Positions 5,770-15,231 of a stretch of 64,000 bases of DNA are shown piece after piece. Below the pieces are notes generated by a model. That model searched no databases. It was not told the origin of the DNA and saw only the letters and a program-made list of their open reading frames with translations. The stretch spans positions 1-64,000 of IMG/VR virus record IMGVR_UViG_3300031726_000433. One strand, given 5' to 3'. Positions within the stretch are counted from its first letter, which is position 1. Each line of letters begins with the position of its first letter. The position numbers and the translations under genes were made by a program. This DNA is from a virus.

Positions 5770-6201
5770 ATGGCTACCAAACAAGAACTTGAAGCAAGAG
5801 TCGTAGAACTTGAAGCTAAGCTAGCTGAAGTTGCTGTTCCAGAGTCTGAATTGGTTACTCAACTTAGAGATGAACTTGCTGGAAGGACTGCTAATGCTTT
5901 AGCTTCTGCTGAGCAATGTGACATGCTTAAAGAGAAGGTAACAAAGCTTCTCGAAGAGAATGAAGTTTTGAATGTTCTTAGTACGAAGCTTTCTCAAACT
6001 GTCGATTCTCTTTCTGCAAAGAATGATGAGCTTACGAAGCTTTGTGCTTCATCTATTACTCCAGCAGTTGACAAATGTGTTATACTCTCCGGGAAGAATC
6101 ATGATATAATCCATGCTGAGAGGGTAAAGGATCTAGTCGATCTTCACAGAAAACACTTTGTTGAAGATGATGATCTAGTTCTTGTTGTTAAACCCTCCTA
6201 A
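5770..6201 (+). CDS. Coiled-coil protein of unknown function (143 aa)
   Basis: Strong AAGGAGATATCT ribosome site. Residues ~3-95 are heptad-rich (QELEARVVELEAKLAEV, KEKVTKLLEENEVLNVL), a long coiled coil. The last ~45 residues (KCVILSGKNHDIIHAERV and EDDDLVLVVKPS) look like a small folded tail. No membrane segment. It is the first gene after the AT-rich region and may be abundantly expressed. Codons are translated uniformly with its neighbours. No family recognised; an oligomeric scaffold or regulator is possible but unproven. Confidence 0.8.
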   Translation: MATKQELEARVVELEAKLAEVAVPESELVTQLRDELAGRTANALASAEQCDMLKEKVTKLLEENEVLNVLSTKLSQTVDSLSAKNDELTKLCASSITPAVDKCVILSGKNHDIIHAERVKDLVDLHRKHFVEDDDLVLVVKPS

Positions 6202-6213
6202 CTTGGAGGATTG

Positions 6214-7053
6214 GTGAGAGACAGAATTTCTTTTTCCGAATGGCAATCTTATCGTAAAGGTTGTCAATGGCGGTGGAAGATCGATTACGTCGATGGTGTT
6301 CGCACACCGGCGTATGGTATCTACATGGACTTTGGCACCTGCGCTCACGGTGCCATTGAAAAACATAAGACAAGAAAAGATCCTCTTTCAGTTGAAGATA
6401 CAAAGATTCATTTTGAGAAGTCTTTTAGGGATCTCTTCACTAAGAATAAAGATAAGTACAAGGAAAGAGAACGAACTCTTAACGTAGATGATTTTGTTAA
6501 AGCTGGTCACAAGATTATTGATCATCTTGATAAGTGTGAAGAATTAAAAACTGCTGAAGTTGTCTATAATGAACATGAGTTGATTCTACCAATTGATAGA
6601 TCTGATGAAGTGAAGATAAACTTCAAAGGATTTATCGACATGATCATTAAGACTACTGATAAGCGTGACAAGACGATTCTGTATATCATTGACTTTAAGA
6701 CGTGTTCTTGGGGATGGGGAAAAGACAAGAGACAGGATAGAGATCTTCATTCGCAACTTTTTCTTTATAAGCACTTCCTTTCAAAAAAGTTTAACCTTGA
6801 TCCAAAGAACATAAAGACAGCGTTTATTCTTCTTAAGAGAACTCCACCAAAGGGCGGAGATGCCGTCGAGTTCTTTCCAATAAGTGCCGGACCAATCAGT
6901 GTGCAAAGAGCTTTAGACGAATTGAATTCAGATATAACTGATATGGATCAGCGTACTAAAACTGATACACTCAAGAAAAACAGAAACATGTGCAAGAATG
7001 AGTACGGAGATGTTTGTCCGTACTTTGGGACAACAAAGTGTACCAATGAGTAA
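6214..7053 (+). CDS. PD-(D/E)XK nuclease, Cas4/AddB-like with Cys cluster
   Basis: 279 residues from GTG 6214; GGAGG at 6205-6209 leaves 4 bases to this GTG and too little to the TTG at 6211. RecB-family motifs in order: GTCAHGAIE (~residue 43), FKGFIDMI (~142), IIDFKTCSW (~160, catalytic D and K) and QLFLYKHF (~177). One N-terminal Cys (KGCQWRW) and three C-terminal Cys ([12 protein letters not shown]...C) have the 1+3 layout of the 4Fe-4S clusters in Cas4 and AddB. No CRISPR array or cas gene is nearby, so a role in phage DNA processing or recombination is more likely. The next gene overlaps its stop (ATGAGTAA). Confidence 0.8.
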   Translation: MRDRISFSEWQSYRKGCQWRWKIDYVDGVRTPAYGIYMDFGTCAHGAIEKHKTRKDPLSVEDTKIHFEKSFRDLFTKNKDKYKERERTLNVDDFVKAGHKIIDHLDKCEELKTAEVVYNEHELILPIDRSDEVKINFKGFIDMIIKTTDKRDKTILYIIDFKTCSWGWGKDKRQDRDLHSQLFLYKHFLSKKFNLDPKNIKTAFILLKRTPPKGGDAVEFFPISAGPISVQRALDELNSDITDMDQRTKTDTLKKNRNMCKNEYGDVCPYFGTTKCTNE

Positions 7054-7312
7054 AATGTATACTGTGCTTGTAATTTGTACAAACTGTAGAAATGAGTTTG
7101 AGGCAAAATCACATAATGCAAAATTTTGTAATAAGAAATGTTTTCACGATCACTATCTTAGAAAAGCTCATTGGTCAATTGATCACAACCATAAGACAGG
7201 AAAGATAAGAGGTCTTCTTTGTTCTAGATGTAATAGAGGTTTGGGACTCTTTAAAGACGACCTCTCGAATCTGTCGAGAGCGATTGACTATTTAAAAGAA
7301 GGAGATAAGTGA
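7046..7312 (+). CDS. Short endonuclease-VII-like HNH protein
   Basis: 88 residues from ATG 7046, which overlaps the preceding stop. N-terminal zinc finger CTNCRNEF...FCNKKC, then [16 protein letters not shown] and [11 protein letters not shown], the core of the recombination endonuclease VII family (His-Me finger nucleases). T4 endonuclease VII is about 157 residues and carries a dimerisation region, absent here, so this is probably a minimal homing-type nuclease rather than the packaging resolvase. It ends KEGDK with a TGATG junction to the next gene. It closely resembles the C-terminal half of the gene at 21391. Confidence 0.78.
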   Translation: MSKMYTVLVICTNCRNEFEAKSHNAKFCNKKCFHDHYLRKAHWSIDHNHKTGKIRGLLCSRCNRGLGLFKDDLSNLSRAIDYLKEGDK

Positions 7313-8637
7313 TGTCAGAGAGAATGAAGATCTTGGTGCTTTGCGATCATCCACTAGTGCCAAGTGGAGTAGGAACTCAGGCAAAGTATTTGATAGAGGG
7401 ACTTCTTAACACTAATAAGTTTAAGTTTGTAGTTTTTGGAGGAGCTGTTAAACATCCAGATTATAAACCACAGATGATTGCTCCAGAGAAGTTCGGTGAT
7501 GGAAATTGGATGATCTATCCCGTTGACGGATATGGCGACAAGGATAAGATGAGAGCGATCCTTCAGAAGGAAAAGCCAGATGCTGTTCTTCTTTTTACTG
7601 ATCCCAGATTCTTTGTTTGGGTGTGGGAGATGGAAGACGAGATCAGATCAGTATGTCCAATCTTCTATTGGCACGTATGGGATAACGATCCTGCTCCGAG
7701 ATTCAATAGCGTGTTCTATAATTCTACTGATTTTATCTCAGCTCTGTCTCTAAAGACATATGGCCTACTTCAGAGCCTAAAGTACAAGACCTGTAACTAT
7801 ATTCCTCACGCTGTTTCACCAGAAACATTTAAACCACTGCCAGAGCTTGAATGTCAGAAGTTTAAGATGGGACATTTCGGTCCTCATTCAGATAAGAAGT
7901 TTATTGCATTCTGGAATAACAGAAATGCTAGAAGGAAGATGACTGGTGACGTAGTTGCATGTATGGCAAAGTTTGCTGACAAGGTTGGTAGGGAGAATGT
8001 CGCCCTCGCAATGCACACTTCAGTTTCAGATCCAGAAGGACAGAATGTCGTAGAAGTCGCTAGAGAATTTGATTTCGAAAAGAACTTGATTATCTCAGAA
8101 CAGAGAGTTAATCCAGAAGTTCTAAATCAATTCTACAATGCTTGTGATGTCACTATCAACATTGCTAGTAATGAAGGATTCGGCTTGGGTACTCTAGAAT
8201 CTTTAATGTCAGGTACTCCGATACTTGTCCATATGACAGGCGGGCTTCAGTTCCAAATCGGCGATTGGTGGGAGGAACTGACAGACTTCTCAGATCAGGA
8301 AAAGATGACTGAACTTGCTAAGAGAAAGTTGAAGAAGGGAACGAGTAAGTGGTGGGGTAAGCCTGTATTTTCATCATCTAGATCATGCACTGGATCTCAA
8401 CCCATCCCATACATTTATGATGATCGGGTTAATCACGATGATGTAGTTAGGTCTCTCGTTGAACTATATGATCTTGGTAGAGAAGGAAGACGGACTATCG
8501 GATCTGAAGCAAGTATGTGGGCCAGAGAAAAGTTTAATCTCAATAAAATGATAGCTGACTGGGATGCCACGCTTACGGAACAGATACTTATATCAAAGAA
8601 TAACACAGGTAAGAATTTACGCGTAGTTGGATTGTGA
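7312..8637 (+). CDS. GT4-type glycosyltransferase
   Basis: 441 residues from ATG 7312 (GGAGATAAGT upstream). N-terminus MKILVLCDHPLVPSGVGTQA is the Rossmann start with the glycine-rich acceptor loop of GT-B enzymes. The GT4 donor motif NEGFGLGTLESLMSGTPI (~residues 288-305) carries the E-x7-E pair. Transfers a sugar from a nucleotide donor, retaining, in the cytoplasm. First gene of the long glycan operon. Its C-terminal ~90 residues (WWGKPVFSSSRSCTGSQP) are less typical. Donor and acceptor unknown. Confidence 0.85.
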   Translation: MSERMKILVLCDHPLVPSGVGTQAKYLIEGLLNTNKFKFVVFGGAVKHPDYKPQMIAPEKFGDGNWMIYPVDGYGDKDKMRAILQKEKPDAVLLFTDPRFFVWVWEMEDEIRSVCPIFYWHVWDNDPAPRFNSVFYNSTDFISALSLKTYGLLQSLKYKTCNYIPHAVSPETFKPLPELECQKFKMGHFGPHSDKKFIAFWNNRNARRKMTGDVVACMAKFADKVGRENVALAMHTSVSDPEGQNVVEVAREFDFEKNLIISEQRVNPEVLNQFYNACDVTINIASNEGFGLGTLESLMSGTPILVHMTGGLQFQIGDWWEELTDFSDQEKMTELAKRKLKKGTSKWWGKPVFSSSRSCTGSQPIPYIYDDRVNHDDVVRSLVELYDLGREGRRTIGSEASMWAREKFNLNKMIADWDATLTEQILISKNNTGKNLRVVGL

Positions 8638-8643
8638 GGAAAT

Positions 8644-9585
8644 ATGCCAGGCATTGCAGTGATGGGTGGAGCAGGTTTTATCGGTTCAAATCTTGTTGAC
8701 GAGCTATTGACGCAAGGGCATGAGGTTACAGTTCTTGATAATTTCTCCGAGGGCAAGGTGGAGAATCTTGCTAGATGGAAGGGGTCTAATAGACTCGAGG
8801 TTGTAAGAGGAGATATTAGAGACTTCAACACTGTTAAGAGAGTCCTAGCAAATAAGGAATGGTGCTTCCATCTCGCTGCGATGAGTAGGATTCAGCCGTC
8901 AATCACAGATCCTCTACTTGCATTTAACCAGAACTACATCGGTACTGCGAATGTATTAGAGGCAGCAAGACAAGGTGGAGTTAAGAGAGTCGTTTACTCT
9001 GCATCTTCATCTGCGTATGGGTTGAAGAACCCTATCCCAAACAGGGAAGACATGCCAACAGATTGTCTCAATGCGTATTCTCTATCAAAGAAGGGCGGAG
9101 AAGAACTTTGTGAAATGTACAACAAACTTTATGGCGTTTCCACAATTGCTCTTCGATACTTCAATGTGTACGGTCCGAGACACCAAGAAGAGGGTTCGTA
9201 TGCAACTGTAATTGCCATCTTCAGAAGGCAGAAGAAAGAAGGAAAGAAGATGACGATTGTCGGTGACGGAGAGCAGCGACGTGACTTCACATTTGTTGGA
9301 GACGTAGTTAGAGCAAACATGCTTGCAGCTATGAATAGAGAAGCAACCGGTATATACAACATCGGTACGGGCAATAACTACAGTATGAATGAACTTGCTT
9401 CTAAACTCGGTGGTGAATTCGAATTTGTTCCAGCTAGACCAGCTGAAGCAAGAGTTACATTAGCAGATGCAGGTAAGGCAAGAGAAGTTCTTGGATGGAC
9501 TCCACTTGTATCTCTAGATCAAGGTCTTAAGGTTCTAGATGAGTACGAGAAGAGAAACACCAAGGGACTTATCATAAGCATTTAA
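8644..9585 (+). CDS. NAD-dependent sugar epimerase/dehydratase (GalE-like SDR)
   Basis: 313 residues. GGAGFIGSN near the N-terminus binds NAD; SASSSAYG (~118) supplies the catalytic Ser/Thr, and YSLSK (~143) the YxxxK pair; RYFNVYGPR (~175) and RRDFTFVGDV (~222) are typical of the UDP-glucose 4-epimerase group of extended SDRs. Length is normal. Acts on a nucleotide-activated sugar; exact substrate not readable. Six bases after the preceding GT4 gene, GAGGAAAT ribosome site. Confidence 0.88.
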   Translation: MPGIAVMGGAGFIGSNLVDELLTQGHEVTVLDNFSEGKVENLARWKGSNRLEVVRGDIRDFNTVKRVLANKEWCFHLAAMSRIQPSITDPLLAFNQNYIGTANVLEAARQGGVKRVVYSASSSAYGLKNPIPNREDMPTDCLNAYSLSKKGGEELCEMYNKLYGVSTIALRYFNVYGPRHQEEGSYATVIAIFRRQKKEGKKMTIVGDGEQRRDFTFVGDVVRANMLAAMNREATGIYNIGTGNNYSMNELASKLGGEFEFVPARPAEARVTLADAGKAREVLGWTPLVSLDQGLKVLDEYEKRNTKGLIISI

Positions 9586-9596
9586 TTGGAGAGATA

Positions 9597-12500
9597 ATGA
9601 AAAAGCTTCTTTTCTGGGGTCCTGTATTAACTGCATCCGGATATGGTGAACACGCTCGTCAGTTATTGGCAGCCGTTCTTAATTCAGGAGAATTCGATGT
9701 CAGTGTTTGCTCTATAAAATGGGGTCAAACACCTTTTATTAATAGCAATGATGAATTCATCTCAAGGATCCATCGTCTAATTTCTAAATTTGAAGCAGAG
9801 AAGAATGAAGGAACAAGATATGATGTGTCAATACAGGTTTCTATACCAAATGAGTTCCAGAAACTCGCTGCAGTAAACATCGGTGTAACTGCAGGTATTG
9901 AAGTTGACAGAGTATCTCCTGAGTGGATTAAGAAGGCAAACGAAAATGTCGATCTGATAATTGTCCCCTCAAAGCATTCTGCAACTTCATATGCCAATGT
10001 CGTATACAAGGACAAGGATGGCGGATCAGAACTCGTATTAGAGAAGCCAGTGTTCATAGTTCCAGAATCTTTTGATTCAACTGTGTTTAATTTAGAAAGG
10101 ACAGAAGAGAAGCCAATCATCGAACTTGATACTGACTTCAACTTCCTCTCAGTTGGTCTTGGATTTGACAAGGCTCCAGGTGAAGATAGAAAAGATCTCA
10201 GCGGTCTTGTAAAGAATTTTTGTGAGACGTTTGCTGGTAATAAGAATGTTGGTCTTGTTCTTAAAGCAAATCTTGTCAATCATTCTTTGATGGATTTTGA
10301 GACGATCAAGACTAGAATAGATCAGATTAAGAAGATGACTGAGTGCGGTGAATTTCCCAAGATTCATCTTGTTCATGGAAGACTTTCAAAGAAGGAGCTT
10401 GCTTCTCTTTATAAGCACCCAAAGATCAAAGCTTATGTTACAACTACTCACGGTGAAGGTTACGGTCTCCCTATCATCGAAGCAGCTGCTTGTGGTCTTC
10501 CTGTTATTGCTACAAATTGGTCAGGGCATGTAGATTTTCTTAGTAACAAGGAAGGCAAGAGAAGATTCATTCCTCTTGAATTTGATCTCAAGGAAATTCC
10601 AGATAGTTCTGTTTGGCCCGGTGTAATTGAGAAGGGAACAAGGTGGGCTTATGTAAAGCCAGACGATCTCAAGATGAAGTTGAAGAAGGTTCAACTAAGT
10701 CCAGAGAAGCCAACTGAATGGGCAAGAGAACTTGCTGTTTATCTAGCCGAAGAATACAGCGAAAAAACTCTGGGAACTAAATTCGTAGAGTCTCTGAAAC
10801 ATTTCTTGGCAGAAGTGTCTGAAGCGTTACCACCTCACGCAAATCAACAGGTGTCGCCAGCTGAAGCCAAGATCAAGCTCAGGGAACAACTTGGTGTGCC
10901 AGAAGATTCCAAGATTCTTCTATATACAATGCCGATGTCTGCAGGTGATGTGTTCATCTCAACTGCCATCATAGATTCTCTCAAGAAGAAGTTCCCAGAA
11001 CATCTTATTCTTTTCGGAACAGATCAGAAGTATTCAAGTATTCTAAAGGATAATCCAAACATCTTCAGAACAATTCAGTTCGAACAGTGGATGATGAACG
11101 TTCCTTTCTGTGAAGGAATCTTTGATGAAGTATACACTCCAAATCTAGCTGTGCAGTTGAACACTTCAAATTGGGTTCATGGTGGAAAGGGTAGACTACT
11201 TGGTCATGAATTCGCTGCTCAATGTGGTGTAGAGTTCGGTGAATACTTTATCAAGCTTGAAGAACTCCAAGGACTTCCAGAAAAGTTTATTGTTCTCCAC
11301 ACTGGTTCTGGTAAGGGACAGTGGGAAGCAAGAAACTACAGACACTGGAAGAAGGTCGTCCACAATCTAAAGAAGAATTTCCAAGACGTAGATATTCAAA
11401 TTGTCCAAGTTGGACTCGATGAAGATCCTTTGATCGAGGGATGCGTCGATCTTAGGGGCCGTACCAATTACAACCAACTTGCTTATGTGATCTCGAAGGC
11501 GTTGTGCCTTGTCGGAATCGATTCTGTAACCATGCACATGGCCGCAGCTCTACATGTTCGTCATGTGTCATTGTTTGGGAGCTCGTATTCTTCATCGACA
11601 GGTCCAGCGTGGACAATGGGATACAACAGTTCGTTTAGAGTTCTTCTAGACGCAAAGAATAGGTGTAACGGTGGAAAAGCTTGCTACAAGTATCAATGTT
11701 CTGTAGATAGAGATAATCCTTGTATCAATGAAATTAGCCCAAGACAAGTTGTAGCAAGCGTTCTATCTTTCACTACAGTTAACAAGGGTGATATCGCAAA
11801 TCCATTTGAAGTTATGACAAAGGAATGGGATGATTGTACTCCGAAGATCGCTGGTTACACTCACGTACTTGATCCTGAACTTCATGGATTTCCGTACATC
11901 GAATCTATTAAGTCAATGTTAGGATTCTGTGATGAAGTAATTGTCGTTGATGGTGGTTCAACTGACGGGTCTCTTGAAAAGATTAAGGCAATTGGAGATG
12001 ATAGAATAAAGATCTTTGATAGAAAGTGGGATTGGACTGAACCCGGAATGGACGGAATGCAGAAAGCTTACGGCCGCGCAATGGTCTCTGTTGGTCCTGA
12101 TGATTTCTTGTGGCAGCAAGATGCAGATGAAGTTGTTCACGAGAGAGATTATCAGAAGATTAAGGACCTTGCAGAAAAGTTCCCGAGTGGAGTTGATTTG
12201 ATTCACCTTCCAGTTGTAGAGTTGTGGGGAGCTCCGGACAGAGTTAGAACAGACAGACACTCATGGAAGTGGAGAATGTCTAGAAACAACTTTAGAGTTA
12301 CTCATGGAATTAATAAGGATGCAAGATTGTTCGACGAAAAGACCGGAAGAACATTTGCCAAGAAGGGAATGTCTGATGGTTGCGAGTATGTAGACATTAT
12401 GACCGGTGAACATCTTCCTCACAAGGGATTCTACACTCAGGAGCTTGAGACAGTTAGACGTAACAATCCTAAGAATTATGGTCAGACGATGAACAAGATC

Positions 12501-12887
12501 TTCTCTGAACTTCCAAGTGTATTTCATTACTCGTGGGCAGATCTTCCAAGAAAGATCAGAAACTTCAAGTCATTCTGGAATAAGTGTTGGGCCAATTTGT
12601 ACAATGAAGAAACTCCAACTGATAGATTTCCCAATGTACTCTCAGAGGAAGATGTATTAAAATATGCTGAAATTCTGAGAGTCAGAGGTGGAGAACACTC
12701 AGAAGCTGAGACATTTAAACTTGAAGGCGCAGGTCCTTCAATAATGTCTGAGTGGTTCGAGAGGGTAAAAAATGCCGATAGATATCTTCATGACAACGAA
12801 GGACAGACCAACTCTACTGAGGAGGTCACTCAACTCTCTGCTGGAGTGCACGCCGAGGAATCTGTTCAGACTAACACTAGTCCATGA
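9597..12887 (+). CDS. Three-domain glycosyltransferase (GT4-GT9-GT2 fusion)
   Basis: 1096 residues with three enzyme domains. Residues ~1-400 are a GT4 GT-B domain (LTASGYGEHARQ; HGEGYGLPIIEAAACG ~285 with E-x7-E). Residues ~420-750 are GT9, the heptosyltransferase family (MPMSAGDVFISTAIIDSLKK; HTGSGKGQW ~567; GIDSVTMHMAAAL ~640). Residues ~760-1040 are GT2 (VIVVDGGSTDGSLEKI ~781; WQQDADEVVHERD ~839 with DxD). GT9 members transfer ADP-heptose, which fits the hldE/hldD genes downstream. A single chain adding three successive residues is the natural inference. The last ~40 residues are disordered-looking and encoded where the next gene already runs in another frame. Confidence 0.9.
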   Translation: MKKLLFWGPVLTASGYGEHARQLLAAVLNSGEFDVSVCSIKWGQTPFINSNDEFISRIHRLISKFEAEKNEGTRYDVSIQVSIPNEFQKLAAVNIGVTAGIEVDRVSPEWIKKANENVDLIIVPSKHSATSYANVVYKDKDGGSELVLEKPVFIVPESFDSTVFNLERTEEKPIIELDTDFNFLSVGLGFDKAPGEDRKDLSGLVKNFCETFAGNKNVGLVLKANLVNHSLMDFETIKTRIDQIKKMTECGEFPKIHLVHGRLSKKELASLYKHPKIKAYVTTTHGEGYGLPIIEAAACGLPVIATNWSGHVDFLSNKEGKRRFIPLEFDLKEIPDSSVWPGVIEKGTRWAYVKPDDLKMKLKKVQLSPEKPTEWARELAVYLAEEYSEKTLGTKFVESLKHFLAEVSEALPPHANQQVSPAEAKIKLREQLGVPEDSKILLYTMPMSAGDVFISTAIIDSLKKKFPEHLILFGTDQKYSSILKDNPNIFRTIQFEQWMMNVPFCEGIFDEVYTPNLAVQLNTSNWVHGGKGRLLGHEFAAQCGVEFGEYFIKLEELQGLPEKFIVLHTGSGKGQWEARNYRHWKKVVHNLKKNFQDVDIQIVQVGLDEDPLIEGCVDLRGRTNYNQLAYVISKALCLVGIDSVTMHMAAALHVRHVSLFGSSYSSSTGPAWTMGYNSSFRVLLDAKNRCNGGKACYKYQCSVDRDNPCINEISPRQVVASVLSFTTVNKGDIANPFEVMTKEWDDCTPKIAGYTHVLDPELHGFPYIESIKSMLGFCDEVIVVDGGSTDGSLEKIKAIGDDRIKIFDRKWDWTEPGMDGMQKAYGRAMVSVGPDDFLWQQDADEVVHERDYQKIKDLAEKFPSGVDLIHLPVVELWGAPDRVRTDRHSWKWRMSRNNFRVTHGINKDARLFDEKTGRTFAKKGMSDGCEYVDIMTGEHLPHKGFYTQELETVRRNNPKNYGQTMNKIFSELPSVFHYSWADLPRKIRNFKSFWNKCWANLYNEETPTDRFPNVLSEEDVLKYAEILRVRGGEHSEAETFKLEGAGPSIMSEWFERVKNADRYLHDNEGQTNSTEEVTQLSAGVHAEESVQTNTSP

Positions 12888-13575
12888 CACGTCAGATCAG
12901 ACAACTCATGACGTAATCCATGAAACATTTTACGGAAGATGGGACCACGTAATAGCTCACTCTGAAAATGAAGGTCTTGGTCCGTCAATTAATCAAGCTC
13001 TATCTCATATTTCAGCTCTGAAATCTTGGGATAACAATCCTTCTCCACTCACTCTTTATGTTCAAGATGATGTTCAGTTTTCTCCCGGATGGTTAGAAAA
13101 ACTTTCACAAAAGTTTCTTCAATTAGAGAAACCTCTCAATCTTGGTTTCGCTTCTGGTGTTGAGTGTGTCGAACATCCAATCAAGAAAGATCTTGGTAAT
13201 GGACTTGTTCTTAAAGACTGGATTCGCGCAACATGCATGCTTGCTCGACATGATTACTGGATGAGCATGTGGCCTATTTCTAGAATTGATCCTGAGACTG
13301 GTAGAGAACGCGGGAAGCCAAATGACGGTATGGGAAGTTCTGTAGATTGGTGGTTCATTCGAAATCATCCAAAGTCAGTTTGTCGATCAGGTAGAACTAA
13401 TCTTGTTATTCCTGGTCTTCTTCAACACGTCGGTTATAGAGAATCAACTTGGCTTAAGAGAGAACTTCCAGAATCTGAAATTGATAAAGCTCTTATGACA
13501 CATGGTTGCACATGTAGTTACGATGAAAGTGAAGAAATGACACGCCACTCTAATCTTTGTAAGACAAACAAATGA
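12772..13575 (+). CDS. GT2-type glycosyltransferase
   Basis: 267 residues. MPIDIFMTTKDRPTLLRRSL is the canonical GT-A start, and LYVQDDVQFSPGW (~95) holds the DxD-type metal site. WWFIRN (~188) and LLQHVGY follow as in phage and capsule GT2 enzymes. GAGAGGG before ATG 12772 supports this start even though it lies 116 bases inside the preceding gene, an unusually long overlap. A later ATG at 12790 would cut the first strand. C-terminal Cys/His pairs (HGCTCSYD, SNLCK) might bind metal. Ends in an ATGA overlap with the next gene. Confidence 0.85.
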   Translation: MPIDIFMTTKDRPTLLRRSLNSLLECTPRNLFRLTLVHDTSDQTTHDVIHETFYGRWDHVIAHSENEGLGPSINQALSHISALKSWDNNPSPLTLYVQDDVQFSPGWLEKLSQKFLQLEKPLNLGFASGVECVEHPIKKDLGNGLVLKDWIRATCMLARHDYWMSMWPISRIDPETGRERGKPNDGMGSSVDWWFIRNHPKSVCRSGRTNLVIPGLLQHVGYRESTWLKRELPESEIDKALMTHGCTCSYDESEEMTRHSNLCKTNK

Positions 13576-14612
13576 GAGACATTGTTCTTATTTCATACAC
13601 TACTCTTGACGCATCGGGTGGAGTTCCTCGATGGAATAGAGATTTCGTACAAGGTTTTACTGGAACAAGACACTACTCATGGGACGACGTTCAATGGAAA
13701 GGATCGTGGCAAGATCCGAATGTTTCAGAGTGGGATCGTGCAAGTTGTCTCGGTGCTTGGCTTCATGGAAGAAGATTGGTTAACAAGGAAGATATCATTA
13801 TCACAGACGGTTTCTGGGGAGAATGGTTAAGTTCAGCCGGCTACAATGTAATTTCTGTCGCTCATGGAATTTGGAGTCATTTAACGAAAGAAGATGTTTT
13901 AGCCGGAAAGCAACCAGAGTTTCCTGCTCACCATGCAGTTCAAAAGAAACATAGAAAAGATCATCTCACTAGAGGCGGAAAGATTGTAGCCGTTTCAGAT
14001 TTCATTGCAGATCAAATGAAGGAGCAGTGGGGATTTGATTCTACAGTAATTAACAATGCAATAGATCTAGAAAGATTTAAGCCACCACTCAGCCGAACAC
14101 CTCTAGAGAGGCCTTTGGTAATACATGGCGTAACCACTCATAACAAAGGCTTTGATCACATAGCGGCCTTCCAGCATGCTGTAGATGGTATTGCTGATGT
14201 GATGTTGCTTGATGACGCAGCCAAGAAGTACAAGATGGACAAGTATGATATTCTTGGTCATGCATCTCTTGTAGTTCAACCTTCTGCATATGAAGGCAAT
14301 TCATACTTTGTTTTAGAGACTCTTGCTTGTGATGTTCCAATTGTAGCATACAATGTTGGACTTTTATATTCTATTTCTAAGATCTGTAAATGTGATGGAG
14401 ATGAATGTTGTTGTATTGGTTCTATCATCGATAGGAAATTTAGATCTCCAGAAGAAACAGCGAAGGTCGGAAAGTTTATTCTGGAGTCAGTTCTAAGAGA
14501 TAGAACTCCATATGAGCCAAGGAAAGCAGCTTCTCACTTCTCTATAGGGAGATTTCATAGTGAATGGAAAAGCTATTTAGAAAACTATGAGCGTAATATT
14601 AAGAGTCGATGA
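13572..14612 (+). CDS. GT4-type glycosyltransferase
   Basis: 346 residues. N-terminus VLISYTTLDASGGVPRWNRD, AHGIW (~100) and INNAIDLERFKP (~155) mark a GT-B fold with the acceptor and linker features; VVQPSAYEGNSYFVLETLAC (~235-254) is the GT4 donor motif with E-x7-E. A Cys-rich insertion (CKCDGDECCCIG) near residue 275 is unusual. Overlaps both neighbours (4 and 26 bases). Confidence 0.82.
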   Translation: MRDIVLISYTTLDASGGVPRWNRDFVQGFTGTRHYSWDDVQWKGSWQDPNVSEWDRASCLGAWLHGRRLVNKEDIIITDGFWGEWLSSAGYNVISVAHGIWSHLTKEDVLAGKQPEFPAHHAVQKKHRKDHLTRGGKIVAVSDFIADQMKEQWGFDSTVINNAIDLERFKPPLSRTPLERPLVIHGVTTHNKGFDHIAAFQHAVDGIADVMLLDDAAKKYKMDKYDILGHASLVVQPSAYEGNSYFVLETLACDVPIVAYNVGLLYSISKICKCDGDECCCIGSIIDRKFRSPEETAKVGKFILESVLRDRTPYEPRKAASHFSIGRFHSEWKSYLENYERNIKSR

Positions 14613-15231
14613 TTTTCCATATACAAAGCCAGATGAACAGTGGCGACATAATTTAGAAAATTTCAAGAAGTTCGATGCAATCTTGAAAAAGAATGGTGTC
14701 AGCAGATATGTGTTGGGCGTTATTCCCAAACTAACTTCAGATGATCAACTTTATTATCTTCAAAGCAATCCTAAGATTCAGATTGCCATGCACGGAATTC
14801 AGCATGATGAGAGATTCTTAAATGAATTTCATAGTTTTAAAACAGAAGCTGACATAACTCGCGAAATATATGACATAAATTTGTTGCTTGGATTAACACA
14901 ACACTACATTCCGCCTCACAACGTAATTGACAGAAGAACAGTTAACGCATTGAAAGCGTGCGGATTTTCTACAATTTATTGTGGACCGGGAACGGACAGA
15001 AGAGTTCAGATTTATGCAGAAGATGTAGGCCTTAAAACATACTACAGCGAGCATCCAATTTGGTACGGAAGATCTGACGAATTGATGAATAGAGATAACG
15101 CAGTTGAGAAAATTTTAAATTCAGATCACAACGTTGATCACGTTCTTACTTTGCACTGGACGTGGGAAACAAATATAGGACTTAAGAGTCTAGATCAATT
15201 TTTAAACTTGATAAGGGAAGTGCTCCAATGA
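14587..15231 (+). CDS. Polysaccharide-deacetylase-like protein
   Basis: 214 residues. VILRVDDFPY (~residues 3-12) carries the DD pair, and IAMHGIQHDERF (~66-77) the H-x3-H metal ligands of NodB-homology deacetylases; YIPPHN (~103) and HWTW (~196) fit later motifs. Such enzymes remove N- or O-acetyl groups from sugars by a metal-dependent mechanism. Shorter than many but complete in the core. Start ATG lies 26 bases inside the preceding gene. Cytoplasmic, as no signal peptide is visible, so it probably acts on a nucleotide or lipid-linked sugar. Confidence 0.7.
   Translation: MSVILRVDDFPYTKPDEQWRHNLENFKKFDAILKKNGVSRYVLGVIPKLTSDDQLYYLQSNPKIQIAMHGIQHDERFLNEFHSFKTEADITREIYDINLLLGLTQHYIPPHNVIDRRTVNALKACGFSTIYCGPGTDRRVQIYAEDVGLKTYYSEHPIWYGRSDELMNRDNAVEKILNSDHNVDHVLTLHWTWETNIGLKSLDQFLNLIREVLQ

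Noticed and set aside
6998-7045. Upstream start for the endonuclease-VII-like gene
   Set aside because: Lies inside the nuclease gene without ribosome site; ATGAGTAA overlap is the natural junction.
7046-7312. Functional T4-type endonuclease VII packaging resolvase
   Set aside because: Only 88 residues, lacks the dimerisation region, and a RuvC-like resolvase is present at 58005.
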